Positions 9,915-17,934 of a stretch of DNA of 64,000 nucleotides are shown piece by piece. The first letter of the stretch is position 1. Every line of letters begins with the position of its first letter. Below the pieces are notes generated by a model. That model worked only from the letters and a program-made list of their open reading frames with translations, was not told the DNA's origin and did no database searches. Both the position numbers and the translations under genes were made by a program. Origin of the DNA: Microbispora hainanensis (GTDB lineage Bacteria; Actinomycetota; Actinomycetes; Streptosporangiales; Streptosporangiaceae); NCBI RefSeq assembly GCF_006874475.1, contig NZ_VIRM01000001.1:248001-312000 (forward strand), written 5' to 3'.

Positions 9915-9926
9915 TACCGGTCGGTA
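9915..9926. promoter_or_regulatory. TACCG-GT-CGGTA palindrome, possible TetR-type operator
   Basis: A 12-base inverted repeat (TACCG arms, 2-base centre) overlaps the presumed promoter of the hydrolase, 34 bases before its ATG and just after the 17-base repeat array. TACCG/CGGTA palindromes are common in actinobacterial TetR-family operators; no TetR gene is encoded nearby, so the binding protein is unknown. Confidence 0.35.
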
Positions 9927-9959
9927 TGGTGTGCTCACCCTCATCCCCGGAGGAGCACC

Positions 9960-11006
9960 ATGAGCAAGGGGCGGAACGCCGCCCTCGCCGGGCTCACCCT
10001 CGGCCTGGCGATCGGCAGGGCGATCAGCGTCGCGCGGCGCGTCCAGACCAGGCGGGCGAAGACCGCGTCGGCTCGCGGCGGCGCGTCCGGCCGCCGGACG
10101 ACGGTCACGACCGACGACGGGGTCCGCCTGGCCGTGGAGATCGACGACCATCCCGATCCCCGCTGCGCCGTGGTCTTCGCGCACGGCTGGCTGATGAACC
10201 GGAACTGCTGGCAGCCCCAGCGCGAGGCCCTGGCGAGCCTCGGCACGCTCGTCTTCTACGACCAGCGCGGGCACGGCGACTCCTCGGCCGGGCCGCTGGA
10301 GACGTACACGATCGACCGGCTGGGCGACGACCTCGCGGCCGTCATCGAGGCCGCCGTGCCGGAGGGGCTGCCCGTCGTCCTCGCCGGCCACTCGATGGGC
10401 GGCATGACGATCATGGCGCTCGCGGACCGGCACCCCGCCCTGGTCGAGTCGCGGGTGGCGGGCGCCGCGCTGCTCAGCACGTCGTCCGGCGGGCTCGCCG
10501 CCACCACCTTCGGCCTTCCCGGGCCGCTCGGGCGGATGGCTCCCCGCGTCACGACCTCGGTGTTCGAGAGCATGCTGGCCCGCGCCGAGGTCATCGACGC
10601 GCGGCCCCGCGTGAAGGGCTGGACCAACCTGCCGGTGACCCGCTACGTCGCCTTCGGCAAGGGCGCGAGGCGGCGGCACGTCCGGCTGGTGAACGCGATG
10701 GCCGCGGCGACGCCGACGGAGGCCATGGCCGGGTTCTTCCGCGCCTTCGGGGTGCACGACAAGCACGCGGCCCTGGAGACGCTCAAGCGTGTTCAGACGC
10801 TCGTCATGGTGGGGGAGCGGGACCGGCTCACCCCGCTCGCCCACGGCCGCCGGATCGCCGAGGCACTGCCCGACGCCCGGTTCGTACGGATCCCCGGCGC
10901 CGGGCACATGATCGGCTACGAACGATCCGAACTGGTGAACCGGGAGCTGGCCGGCCTGATCGTGCGGGCCGTGGCGGACCACACCATCGGCCGGTCCGCC
11001 GCCTGA
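9960..11006 (+). CDS. Alpha/beta hydrolase
   Basis: A 348-residue alpha/beta-hydrolase-fold enzyme. The N terminus has a weakly hydrophobic stretch followed by an Arg-rich segment, so membrane association is possible. Fold motifs are VVFAHGWLMNRNCW (oxyanion region), DQRGHGDS, the nucleophile elbow AGHSMGGM (Ser), MVGERDRLTP (acid) and GAGHMIGYER (catalytic His). The substrate cannot be told. ATG 9960 has a strong GGAGGAG ribosome site; the longer open frame upstream runs through the acyltransferase gene and the 17-base repeats and is rejected. It converges on the HAD gene. Confidence 0.9.
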   Translation: MSKGRNAALAGLTLGLAIGRAISVARRVQTRRAKTASARGGASGRRTTVTTDDGVRLAVEIDDHPDPRCAVVFAHGWLMNRNCWQPQREALASLGTLVFYDQRGHGDSSAGPLETYTIDRLGDDLAAVIEAAVPEGLPVVLAGHSMGGMTIMALADRHPALVESRVAGAALLSTSSGGLAATTFGLPGPLGRMAPRVTTSVFESMLARAEVIDARPRVKGWTNLPVTRYVAFGKGARRRHVRLVNAMAAATPTEAMAGFFRAFGVHDKHAALETLKRVQTLVMVGERDRLTPLAHGRRIAEALPDARFVRIPGAGHMIGYERSELVNRELAGLIVRAVADHTIGRSAA

Positions 11007-11063
11007 CGACGTTCGGGCGCGTGCCTCTCGCGGAGCCCACGGGCCACCGGCAGCGTGGTCAGA

Positions 11064-11933
11064 TCAGAGGACGGAGCGGTAGTGGCGGCGCAGGGCGATG
11101 CCCGCGGCGACGCCGCCCGCGATGGCCCCGGCGGTCGCGGCGATCGGCAGGCCGATCATCGTCGCCTTCCTGCCGGTGCGGAAGTCGCGGACCTCCCAGC
11201 CGTTCTCCTTGGCGTGCTCGCGCAGCTCGCTGTCGGGGTTGATGGCGTGCGGGTGGCCGACGAGGGAGAGCATCGGCAGGTCGTTGGCCGAGTCGCTGTA
11301 GGCCGAGCAGCGGGACAGGTCGAGGCCCTCGCGGCGGGCCAGCGCCCGGATGGCCTCGGCCTTGGCCGGGCCGTGCAGCAGGTCGCCGACGAGCCGCCCG
11401 GTGTAGGCGCCGTCGGCGGTCTCGGCGACCGTGCCGAGCGCGCCGGTGAGCCCGAGCCGCTGCGCGATGACCCGGGCCAGCTCGACCGGCGTGGCGGTGA
11501 CCAGCCACACCCGCTGCCCGGCGTCCAGGTGCGCCTGGGCCAGCGCGCGGGTGCCCTGCCACACGCGGTCGGCCATCACGTCGTCGTAGATCTCCTCGCC
11601 CAGCCGGACGACCTCGTCCACCTTCAGCCCGGCGACGAAGGCGAGGGCCATCTCCTTGGCCTTGGCGATGTGTTCGGGGTTCTCGTTGCCCCGCACGCGA
11701 AACCACGCCTGCCCGGCCGCGAACTTCATGAGGTCACGGCTGGTGAACAGGCCGCGCGCCGCGAGTCCCCGGGCGAAGTGGTAGATCGAGGCACCGCGCA
11801 TCATGGTGTTGTCGACGTCGAAGAACGCCGCCGCCGAGAGGTCGGGGACGACCTCGGGAACGGACACCGCCGCGGCGGCCGCCACCTCGCCGGCGATCTC
11901 CGCCTCTTCCCGCCGTCGCAATAGCCGCCTCAT
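11064..11933 (-). CDS. HAD-IB family phosphatase/hydrolase
   Basis: SerB-like HAD-IB hydrolase of 289 residues. Motif I is [11 protein letters not shown], with Asn where DxDGT proteins have Gly. Motif II is WLVTATP, and motif III/IV is [12 protein letters not shown] preceded by [12 protein letters not shown]. The N terminus is Arg-rich and the C terminus has a short hydrophobic helix ([22 protein letters not shown]) before a basic tail, so it is probably membrane-attached. Family members near lysophospholipid acyltransferases can act on lipid phosphates; that is inference. It lies 55 bases downstream of rsbN on the same strand. Confidence 0.87.
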   Translation of the reverse strand: MRRLLRRREEAEIAGEVAAAAAVSVPEVVPDLSAAAFFDVDNTMMRGASIYHFARGLAARGLFTSRDLMKFAAGQAWFRVRGNENPEHIAKAKEMALAFVAGLKVDEVVRLGEEIYDDVMADRVWQGTRALAQAHLDAGQRVWLVTATPVELARVIAQRLGLTGALGTVAETADGAYTGRLVGDLLHGPAKAEAIRALARREGLDLSRCSAYSDSANDLPMLSLVGHPHAINPDSELREHAKENGWEVRDFRTGRKATMIGLPIAATAGAIAGGVAAGIALRRHYRSVL

Positions 11934-11988
11934 GACTCATCAGCTTAACCGCCGGAGGGTGTACGGAACGGGAGCGGGACATGACGTG

Positions 11989-12759
11989 TCAACGTCCGGA
12001 ACCGGTGAACGATTCGATATAAATCAGGTATTCGTTGGCCTTGTCGCGGTTTTCCCCGTCGAGCTTCGGCAGCAGCGGCTCCACGAGATTGCGCTGCTCA
12101 CGGGCGAACTTGCGGGCCTCGCCGTCGGCGTGTCCCTTCCGGGCCACCCGGCTCAGCGCGGCCCTGGTGGTCGTCTCCATGTCGTCGAGCGTCTGCCCGA
12201 TGAGCCGGCGGCGCTCCGGCGTCGCCGCGTTCACCAGCGACGCGGTCTCGGCGGCCCGCTGCCGCGCCGCGACCATCTGCCGCTGTGTCAGCTCGTCCTC
12301 GTCGTGCGCGAGGCGGAGCACCGTCGACTCCGCCATCCTCTTCAGCGGATACAGCGCCTCGCCGGGCACCGCGTGGTAGGTGCGCACACCGGTGCCGAAC
12401 ATCGCCGCCAGCAGCACGCAGAACACCAGCACGGGGCGCACCCGTACGAGCAGGGACCGGCGGGGCCGCGGCGACGTGGCGGGGGGCTCCGCGTGCTTTC
12501 CGGCCGCGTGCCTGCCCGCCGCGCGCTCGTCGGCGTGGGCCCGCATCAGGTCGGCCCGCAGCCTCTCACGGAACTCAGGTCTCGGGGCGCCGCCCAGCAA
12601 GGAGCGAAGGCCGGCCACGCGCGCGACGACCCCGCGGGTGCCGGCCCGCGGGCGGACGCGCAGCAGGAAGCGGTGACCGGGGCGCCTGCGGGAACGGGCC
12701 GACGACCGGCCGCCCGCGCGGCGCGAGGGTCGCCACCAGCCCATCACCGTTCCCGCCAT
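11989..12759 (-). CDS. rsbN: RsbN-like anti-sigma factor of BldN
   Basis: Transmembrane anti-sigma factor presumed to hold BldN. The order is an Arg-rich N terminus, a short helical anti-sigma-like segment (PRPEFRERLRADLMRAHA, about residues 60-77), one transmembrane helix (VLVFCVLLAAMFGTGV, about 109-124), then an extracytoplasmic DUF5667-type helical domain starting PGEALYPLKRMAEST. It sits directly downstream of bldN as in Streptomyces, where RsbN inhibits sigma-BldN. ATG 12759 is the first start; ATG 12744 is a second candidate. The 139-base gap to bldN contains no other gene I can support. Confidence 0.83.
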   Translation of the reverse strand: MAGTVMGWWRPSRRAGGRSSARSRRRPGHRFLLRVRPRAGTRGVVARVAGLRSLLGGAPRPEFRERLRADLMRAHADERAAGRHAAGKHAEPPATSPRPRRSLLVRVRPVLVFCVLLAAMFGTGVRTYHAVPGEALYPLKRMAESTVLRLAHDEDELTQRQMVAARQRAAETASLVNAATPERRRLIGQTLDDMETTTRAALSRVARKGHADGEARKFAREQRNLVEPLLPKLDGENRDKANEYLIYIESFTGSGR

Positions 12760-12898
12760 CCCCCGCTTGACGCGCAGCGGAGATCCGCTCGCGGGGCTGG
12801 GAGGCGTCCGTCACCTCCCGGCGTGCCCGCGAAATCCGCCTGAAGATCCGACCTGCCACATGCCCAACGATGGGGTATGGGTAATGGTTACGGGGGCA

Positions 12899-13546
12899 TC
12901 AGCCGAGATCGTCGGGGAGTGTCCGGGCGAGCGCCCTGATCGCCCGGAACTGGAGCGCCTTGATCGCCCCGGACTTCTTGCCCATGATCATCGCCGTCTC
13001 CGCCAGCGACATCCCGTGCAGGAAGCGCAGGATCACGCATTCCTGCTGCTCCGCGCCCAGTTGCTTGATCGCCTGCATCACGCGCTCGTTGACCATGTTC
13101 GTGACGACCGCGTTCTCGGGGATGTGCGGGCCGTCCAGAGGCGTGTCGAGTATCTCCGCCGTGGTCACCTCAAGGCGGTTGCGGCCCGACTTGTAGTGGT
13201 CGGTGACGAGGTTGCGGGCGATCGTGACGAGCCAGGCGCCGAAGTCGCGGCCCTGCCAGGTGAACTCGGCGATGCCCCGCAGCGCCCGCAGGAACGTCTC
13301 GCTCGTCAGGTCTTCGGCCAGCGCGTGGCTGCCGACCCGGAAGTAGACATACCGGTAAACCAGCTCCAGGTAGTGGTCATAGAGCGCGCCGAACGCCTCG
13401 CTGTCGCCGGTCTTGGCGCGCAGCACGAGGCTTCGCATCTCGTCGTGCTCGTGCTCGCGATCGGTGAGATCGGCGGAGCGCGCGGGTTGCGCTGCTCCTG
13501 CTGCTACCGGAGGGGAAAGCCCGGCCAACGGCCACGTGTTCGGCAT
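12899..13546 (-). CDS. bldN: ECF sigma factor BldN
   Basis: RNA polymerase sigma factor controlling aerial development in Streptomyces. Region 2 is present as FGALYDHYLELVYRYVYFRVG and AEDLTSETFLRALRG, followed by FGAWLVTIARNLVTDHYKSG. Region 4 has LGAEQQECVILRFLHGMSLAE and GKKSGAIKALQFRAIRAL. Only about 35 residues precede the sigma core. An in-frame TAA lies two codons upstream of the ATG, so the long N-terminal pro-sequence described for S. coelicolor BldN (about 86 residues, from memory) cannot be encoded. Its identity rests on region 4 sequence, the adjacent rsbN and the neighbouring rex/hem block. A possible -10 (TAATCT on the minus strand, 13605-13610) precedes it. Confidence 0.9.
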   Translation of the reverse strand: MPNTWPLAGLSPPVAAGAAQPARSADLTDREHEHDEMRSLVLRAKTGDSEAFGALYDHYLELVYRYVYFRVGSHALAEDLTSETFLRALRGIAEFTWQGRDFGAWLVTIARNLVTDHYKSGRNRLEVTTAEILDTPLDGPHIPENAVVTNMVNERVMQAIKQLGAEQQECVILRFLHGMSLAETAMIMGKKSGAIKALQFRAIRALARTLPDDLG

Positions 13547-13704
13547 CCGTTATCCCATGGGGGAAGGGGAGTCGGCGTGCTCGAACACTCTAGAAATCAA
13601 CGGGAGATTACACAATCCGTTCGGGTGGAGGAATCCGCTTCAGATGTGCGTACGCGGGGGGGTGACATTCCCGGACAGGGCGACCGGCTACCGGTGAGAA
13701 GCAG

Positions 13705-15348
13705 ATGTCCGGCAGCATGGGTCCCACCATGGAAGTCCTCGTCGCTCTCCTCGCGTTCGCCGGCGCCCTGCTCGCCGGCATCACCACCGGCGTCCTCGCC
13801 GGGCGTCTCCGTGACGAGCCGGCCGGTTGGCTGATCGCGTGGAGCGTCGCCACGGGCGCGCTGGCGCTGTCGCTCGGCGCCGTCGCCGTCGGACACCTCA
13901 CCGGGTTCGGGCCCGTGACGTTCCGGGCCTACCAGATCACCGGCTCGCTGCTGGCCCCGCTATGGCTGGCGATCGGCGTCATCCAGCTCCTCGCGGAGAA
14001 GGGCGGAGCCCGCTTCGCCGGCTGGCTCCTCGGCGCCGCGCTGACGGTCGTGGGCACGGTGATCATGGTGCTCGACCCCGTCGTCACATCGGGCTTCGAC
14101 AAGTCGCTGCCCGACGGGCCGGCCCACTGGGACCTCTGGCCCGAGTGGCTGCTGCGGGGCGTCCACGGCCTGGTGGTCTTCATCCTCCTGCTCGGCCTCG
14201 CCATGGCGGTGATGGCCTGGCGGGACGGAGACGAGTACGACGTCGACAACATGAACGCGACCGTCGTGCTCGCCCCGGCGGGGATGGCGATCTCGGGCGT
14301 GCTCGAATTCGGGCTCCCCGGGCTGGTCGTCGTCGCCGTGCTCGCCGCCTCCGCCGGAGGCGTCTGGTACGTCGTGGCCCGGCCGCTCGCGCCGTACGAC
14401 GACGAGGGCGAGGACGACGAGGCCCCGGAGGAGGAGTGGCAGGGGCGGCGCGGCGGCCGGGCCGACAGCGCCCTGCGGGCCGAGACCCGCGTGCCCTCCG
14501 CGCCCTCGGGGCCGCCCGAGCCGCCGCGCGGGGCTCCCGGAGGCCGCCCGGGCGGGCCCGGTGCGGTTCCGCCCGGGATGCCGGTGGCCGGGACACCGGG
14601 AGCCGGCGGGCCGGGAGCGCCGCGCCGTTCGGGCCTCGGCGACCTGGTGGCCGAATATCGAGCGGGGGAGCAGAGCGAGGTCGACTACGCCGCCCGCATG
14701 CGGCCCTCCGACGGTCCGCTGTCGCCCGACGACTTCGGCGGGCCCATGACCGGCCAGCTTCTCGCCGCGGACCAGTACGGCCAGCCCCGCAGGCCCGAAT
14801 ACGGCATGCCCGCGGCCCCGGCCGAGCCCGACCGGGCGATGCCCGCCACGGGGGCCCTCTATCCCGGGGCGGAGGTCCCCGACCCGGCCGACCTCGCCGC
14901 GAGCTTCGGCGTCGGATTCGGCGGCAGGTCCCGTCCCGCCATGAGCCAGCCGGGCGGCGGGCAGGGGCCCCAGCAGGCGGGCCGGCCCGCGGGTCAGGGC
15001 GGCTCGGTGAAGCCCGCCCCCGGCATCTACGGCCTGCTGACCGTCTTCACGCTGCTCGACGGCTCGGGCGAGGCGTTCGACAAGCTGGCGGAGGAGACCG
15101 TCGAGGCGGTGCAGCGCAACGAGCCCGACACGCTGCTGTTCGTCTGCCACGCGGTCAAGTCGGCCCCGCTCCAGCGCATCGTCTACGAGCTCTACCGGGA
15201 CGAGGTCGGCTACGGCGAGCACCAGCGGCAGCCGCACATGGAGCGCTTCGCGACCGAGCGGGTGAAGTATGTGCTGGCGGCCAACGTCATCGAACTCAGC
15301 GTCAACGCCGCCAAGGTGGTCCCCCTCCCCACCCGCCGGGTCCTCTAG
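13705..15348 (+). CDS. Multi-pass membrane protein with C-terminal ABM-like domain
   Basis: A 547-residue two-part protein I cannot name. Residues 9-235 hold six or seven transmembrane helices (for example VLVALLAFAGALLAGITTGV and VHGLVVFILLLGLAMAVMAW). A 190-residue acidic, then Gly/Pro-rich, low-complexity linker follows. The last about 110 residues (GIYGLLTVFTLLDGSGEAFD to PTRRVL) resemble antibiotic-biosynthesis-monooxygenase (ABM) dimeric alpha/beta barrel domains, with NEPDTLLFVCHAV, QRIVYELYRDEVGYGEHQ and PHMERF. It diverges from bldN across 158 bases. A membrane protein tethering a cytoplasmic ABM-type domain is unusual; the role could be redox or small-molecule sensing (inference). 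Confidence 0.8.
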   Translation: MSGSMGPTMEVLVALLAFAGALLAGITTGVLAGRLRDEPAGWLIAWSVATGALALSLGAVAVGHLTGFGPVTFRAYQITGSLLAPLWLAIGVIQLLAEKGGARFAGWLLGAALTVVGTVIMVLDPVVTSGFDKSLPDGPAHWDLWPEWLLRGVHGLVVFILLLGLAMAVMAWRDGDEYDVDNMNATVVLAPAGMAISGVLEFGLPGLVVVAVLAASAGGVWYVVARPLAPYDDEGEDDEAPEEEWQGRRGGRADSALRAETRVPSAPSGPPEPPRGAPGGRPGGPGAVPPGMPVAGTPGAGGPGAPRRSGLGDLVAEYRAGEQSEVDYAARMRPSDGPLSPDDFGGPMTGQLLAADQYGQPRRPEYGMPAAPAEPDRAMPATGALYPGAEVPDPADLAASFGVGFGGRSRPAMSQPGGGQGPQQAGRPAGQGGSVKPAPGIYGLLTVFTLLDGSGEAFDKLAEETVEAVQRNEPDTLLFVCHAVKSAPLQRIVYELYRDEVGYGEHQRQPHMERFATERVKYVLAANVIELSVNAAKVVPLPTRRVL

Positions 15349-15468
15349 GAACGGCTCGGGCCGGGCCGGGAGGAGCGGCTCGGGCAGCGGCTCGGGCCGG
15401 GCGCATGAACCCCGGCCGCGCCGCCTCCGGCCGTACCGGCCCCGGGCGCATCCGTCCCGGCCTCGGCC

Positions 15469-15717
15469 TCAGCGCTGCAGGGCCTCGCGGAGCCGGTTCT
15501 CGTTGACCCGCCAGTAGTCGTGCTGCACGCCGTCGATCAGGACGACCGGGATCATCTCCCAATATTCGGCCTGGTCCTCCGGCGAGGCCGTGATGTCGCG
15601 TTCCTCCCAGGGGACGCCCAGCTCGGCGGCCACGCGCTCGACCACCGCGCGGGCGTCGTCGCACAGGTGGCAGCCGGGCTTGCCGAGCAGCGTGATCCGG
15701 TGGTCTCGAGGAGCCAT
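15469..15717 (-). CDS. Glutaredoxin-family (DUF836-type) thioredoxin-fold protein
   Basis: Small 82-residue thioredoxin-fold protein with a CHLCDDA active-site pair (CxxC) after TLLGKPG, a cis-Pro region in MIPVVLIDG and a C-terminal helix. This matches the DUF836/glutaredoxin-like group often beside rex-hemA in actinobacteria. It probably handles thiol-disulfide exchange in the cytoplasm. The frame is open upstream to 15993, but that would run through the rex promoter region; ATG 15717 places the first beta strand correctly. It diverges from rex. Confidence 0.85.
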   Translation of the reverse strand: MAPRDHRITLLGKPGCHLCDDARAVVERVAAELGVPWEERDITASPEDQAEYWEMIPVVLIDGVQHDYWRVNENRLREALQR

Positions 15718-15809
15718 GCCTTCGATTATCGCGATCCCTCCGGCCCGGAATGGAGACCGCCGCCCCCTCCTGGGACCCTTGAGACGAGGGAAGCCTCGCA
15801 CGATCGACT

Positions 15810-15827
15810 TTGTGCATAGCTTCACAA
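15810..15827. promoter_or_regulatory. Rex operator before rex-hemACDB
   Basis: TTGTGCA-TAGC-TTCACAA matches the Rex consensus TTGTGAA-N4-TTCACAA with one mismatch in the left arm. It lies 84 bases upstream of rex, in the position expected for autoregulation: Rex leaves DNA when NADH/NAD+ rises. A -10-like TAACCT follows at 15834-15839. The six bases after the palindrome (AGGCAC) are the same as at the second site near 35.95 kb. Confidence 0.9.
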
Positions 15828-15911
15828 AGGCACTAACCTGGTACTCATCCGTCGCATCCGCTATGCGGCCGGGGGCGCAACCGGCCGTCCGTCCCCCTGG
15901 AGCCCCGGCAA

Positions 15912-16610
15912 GTGATCCGCCGAATCCCGCAGCCTCGAGACCGCGGCATCCCCGACGCCACGGTGGCGAGGTTGCCGCTCTATCTGCGCGCACTCAACGG
16001 GATGGCCGAACGGGGCACGGCGACGGTGAGCTCGGAGGATCTCGCGGTCGCCGCCGGCGTGAACTCCGCCAAGCTCCGCAAGGACCTGTCCCACCTCGGG
16101 TCGTACGGCACCAGAGGCGTGGGCTACGACGTGCAGTACCTCATCTACCAAATCTCGCGTGAGCTTGGTCTCACTCAGGACTGGGCCGTGGCCATCGTCG
16201 GCGTGGGAAACCTCGGCCGGGCGCTGGCCAATTACGGCGGGTTCGCCTCGCGCGGGTTCCGGATCGCGGGCCTGCTGGACGCCGATCCGCACGTCGTGGG
16301 CGATCGCATCGCAGGTCTCGTCGTCGAGCACGCCGACGAGCTGGAGTCCGTGATCAAGAAGCGCGGAGTCTCGATCGTGGTGCTCGCCACCCCCGCCACG
16401 GCGGCGCAGCAGGTCTGCGACCGTGTCATCGCGGCCGGCGTCACCAGTATTTTGAACTTCGCCCCCGTCGTCTTGGCTGTGCCTGACGGCGTGGATGTCC
16501 GTAAAGTCGATTTATCCATCGAACTGCAGATACTTGCGTTCCACGAGCAGCGCAAGGCTAATGGAGGGCCCATCATGGCCGAGGAGTGGCCGGACGGGGT
16601 GGTCATGTGA
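15912..16610 (+). CDS. rex: Redox-sensing transcriptional repressor Rex
   Basis: NADH/NAD+-sensing repressor, 232 residues. The N-terminal winged helix contains LAVAAGVNSAKLRKDLSHLG and SYGTRGVGYDV. The Rossmann domain has VGVGNLGRALANYGGF (96-111), with DADPHVVG after the second strand. The C-terminal domain-swapped helix includes LSIELQILAFHEQRKA. In S. coelicolor Rex represses cyd, nuo and rex-hem genes; here both the rex and nuo promoters carry operators. The GTG start gives the usual N-terminal IPQPRDRGIPDATVARLPLY region. hemA begins 25 bases after the stop. Confidence 0.97.
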   Translation: MIRRIPQPRDRGIPDATVARLPLYLRALNGMAERGTATVSSEDLAVAAGVNSAKLRKDLSHLGSYGTRGVGYDVQYLIYQISRELGLTQDWAVAIVGVGNLGRALANYGGFASRGFRIAGLLDADPHVVGDRIAGLVVEHADELESVIKKRGVSIVVLATPATAAQQVCDRVIAAGVTSILNFAPVVLAVPDGVDVRKVDLSIELQILAFHEQRKANGGPIMAEEWPDGVVM

Positions 16611-16635
16611 GTGAGCCATCGAACGGAGCGAGCTC

Positions 16636-17934
16636 ATGAGTGTCCTCGTCGTCGGCCTGAGCCACCGGACAACGCCGGTCGCGCTGCTCGAACGGGTCAC
16701 GGTCAGCGGGGACGCGCTCGTCAAGCTGCTGCACGACGTGCAGTCCGACGAGTACGTCTCCGAGGCGCTGGTCGTCTCGACGTGCAACCGCGTCGAGGTC
16801 TACGCCGTGGTCGACCGGTTCCACGGCGGCGTCACCGCGGTGACGAACATGCTCGCCACGCATTCGGGCCTGCCGCAGGAGACGCTCGCGCGGCACCTGT
16901 ACGTGCACTATGAGGACCGGGCGGTCCAGCACCTGTTCACCGTCGCCTGCGGGCTCGACTCCATGGTGATCGGCGAGGGGCAGATCCTCGGCCAGATCCG
17001 CACCGCGCTGCGCCTGGCGCAGGAGGAGGGCACGGCCGGGACCACGCTCAACGAGCTGGCCCAGCACGCGCTGCGCGTGGGCAAGCGCGCCCACGCCGAC
17101 ACGGGCATCGACCGGGCCGGCGCGTCGCTGGTCGGAGTGGGGCTGACCCTCGCCGAGCGGGTGCTCGGCGACATCACCGGCCTGCGCGCCCTGGTCGTGG
17201 GCGCCGGCTCGATGAGCTCGCTGTCCGCCGCGACGCTGTCCCGTGCGGGCGTGACCGACATCGTCATCGCCAACCGCACCCGCGAGCGGGCCGAACGGCT
17301 CGCCGAGACGGTCGGCGGCCGGGCCGCCGACCTGGCCGACGTCCCCGCCGAGCTGGCGGAGGCCGACCTGGTCATCTCCTGCGTCGGCGCGGGAACCCGC
17401 ACGATCACCGCGGAGACGATCGGCGACCGCGACAGGCCGCTGTTCGTCCTCGACCTCGCGCTGCCCCACGACGTGGACCCCGGCGTACGGGACCTGCCCG
17501 GCGTGACGCTGGTCGACCTGAAGTCGATGCAGCAGGACGGCGTGGGCTCCGACGTCTCCGACGGCGGCAGGGCCGAGGCGATCTGCGAGGTCAGGCGCAT
17601 CGTGACCGAGGAGGTCGCCGCCTATCTCGACGCCGCGCGCGCCGCGCTCGTCACCCCCACCGTCGTGGCCCTGCGCAGCAAGGCCGCCGGGGTGGTCGAG
17701 TCGGAGATGGGCCGCCTGCTGTCCCGCCTGCCAGACATCGACGGGCGGATGCGCGACGAGATCAACCAGACCGTGCGGCGGGTCGTCGACAAGCTGCTCC
17801 ACGAGCCGACCGTACGGGTCAAGCGGCTGGCCGCGTCCCCGGGCGGCGACCAGTACGCCGAGGCGCTGCGCGAGCTGTTCGGCCTCGACCCGAAGACACC
17901 CGACGCCGTTTCGAGCCTGGAGGTGGATCAGTGA
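16636..17934 (+). CDS. hemA: Glutamyl-tRNA reductase
   Basis: First committed enzyme of the C5 haem pathway: reduces glutamyl-tRNA(Glu) to glutamate-1-semialdehyde with NADPH. The 432-residue protein has the N-terminal VGLSHRTTPVALLER, catalytic Cys50 in STCNRVEVYA, IGEGQILGQIRTAL, and the NADPH-binding LVVGAGSMSSLSA followed by IANRTRERAE. The C-terminal dimerisation domain is complete. It is the second gene of the rex operon; the short gap (GTGAGTGAGCC...GAGCGAGCTC) is rich in GAGC motifs. The stop overlaps hemC by GTGA. Confidence 0.97.
   Translation: MSVLVVGLSHRTTPVALLERVTVSGDALVKLLHDVQSDEYVSEALVVSTCNRVEVYAVVDRFHGGVTAVTNMLATHSGLPQETLARHLYVHYEDRAVQHLFTVACGLDSMVIGEGQILGQIRTALRLAQEEGTAGTTLNELAQHALRVGKRAHADTGIDRAGASLVGVGLTLAERVLGDITGLRALVVGAGSMSSLSAATLSRAGVTDIVIANRTRERAERLAETVGGRAADLADVPAELAEADLVISCVGAGTRTITAETIGDRDRPLFVLDLALPHDVDPGVRDLPGVTLVDLKSMQQDGVGSDVSDGGRAEAICEVRRIVTEEVAAYLDAARAALVTPTVVALRSKAAGVVESEMGRLLSRLPDIDGRMRDEINQTVRRVVDKLLHEPTVRVKRLAASPGGDQYAEALRELFGLDPKTPDAVSSLEVDQ

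Noticed and set aside
9498-9959. Upstream extension of the hydrolase frame through the acyltransferase and 17-base repeats
   Set aside because: Overlaps another gene; the repeats translate to NTGVLQ/NKHGG units without sense; ATG 9960 has a strong ribosome site.
12575-12859. 94-codon minus-strand frame overlapping the rsbN start
   Set aside because: Different frame from rsbN, no anti-sigma motif; probably a shadow.
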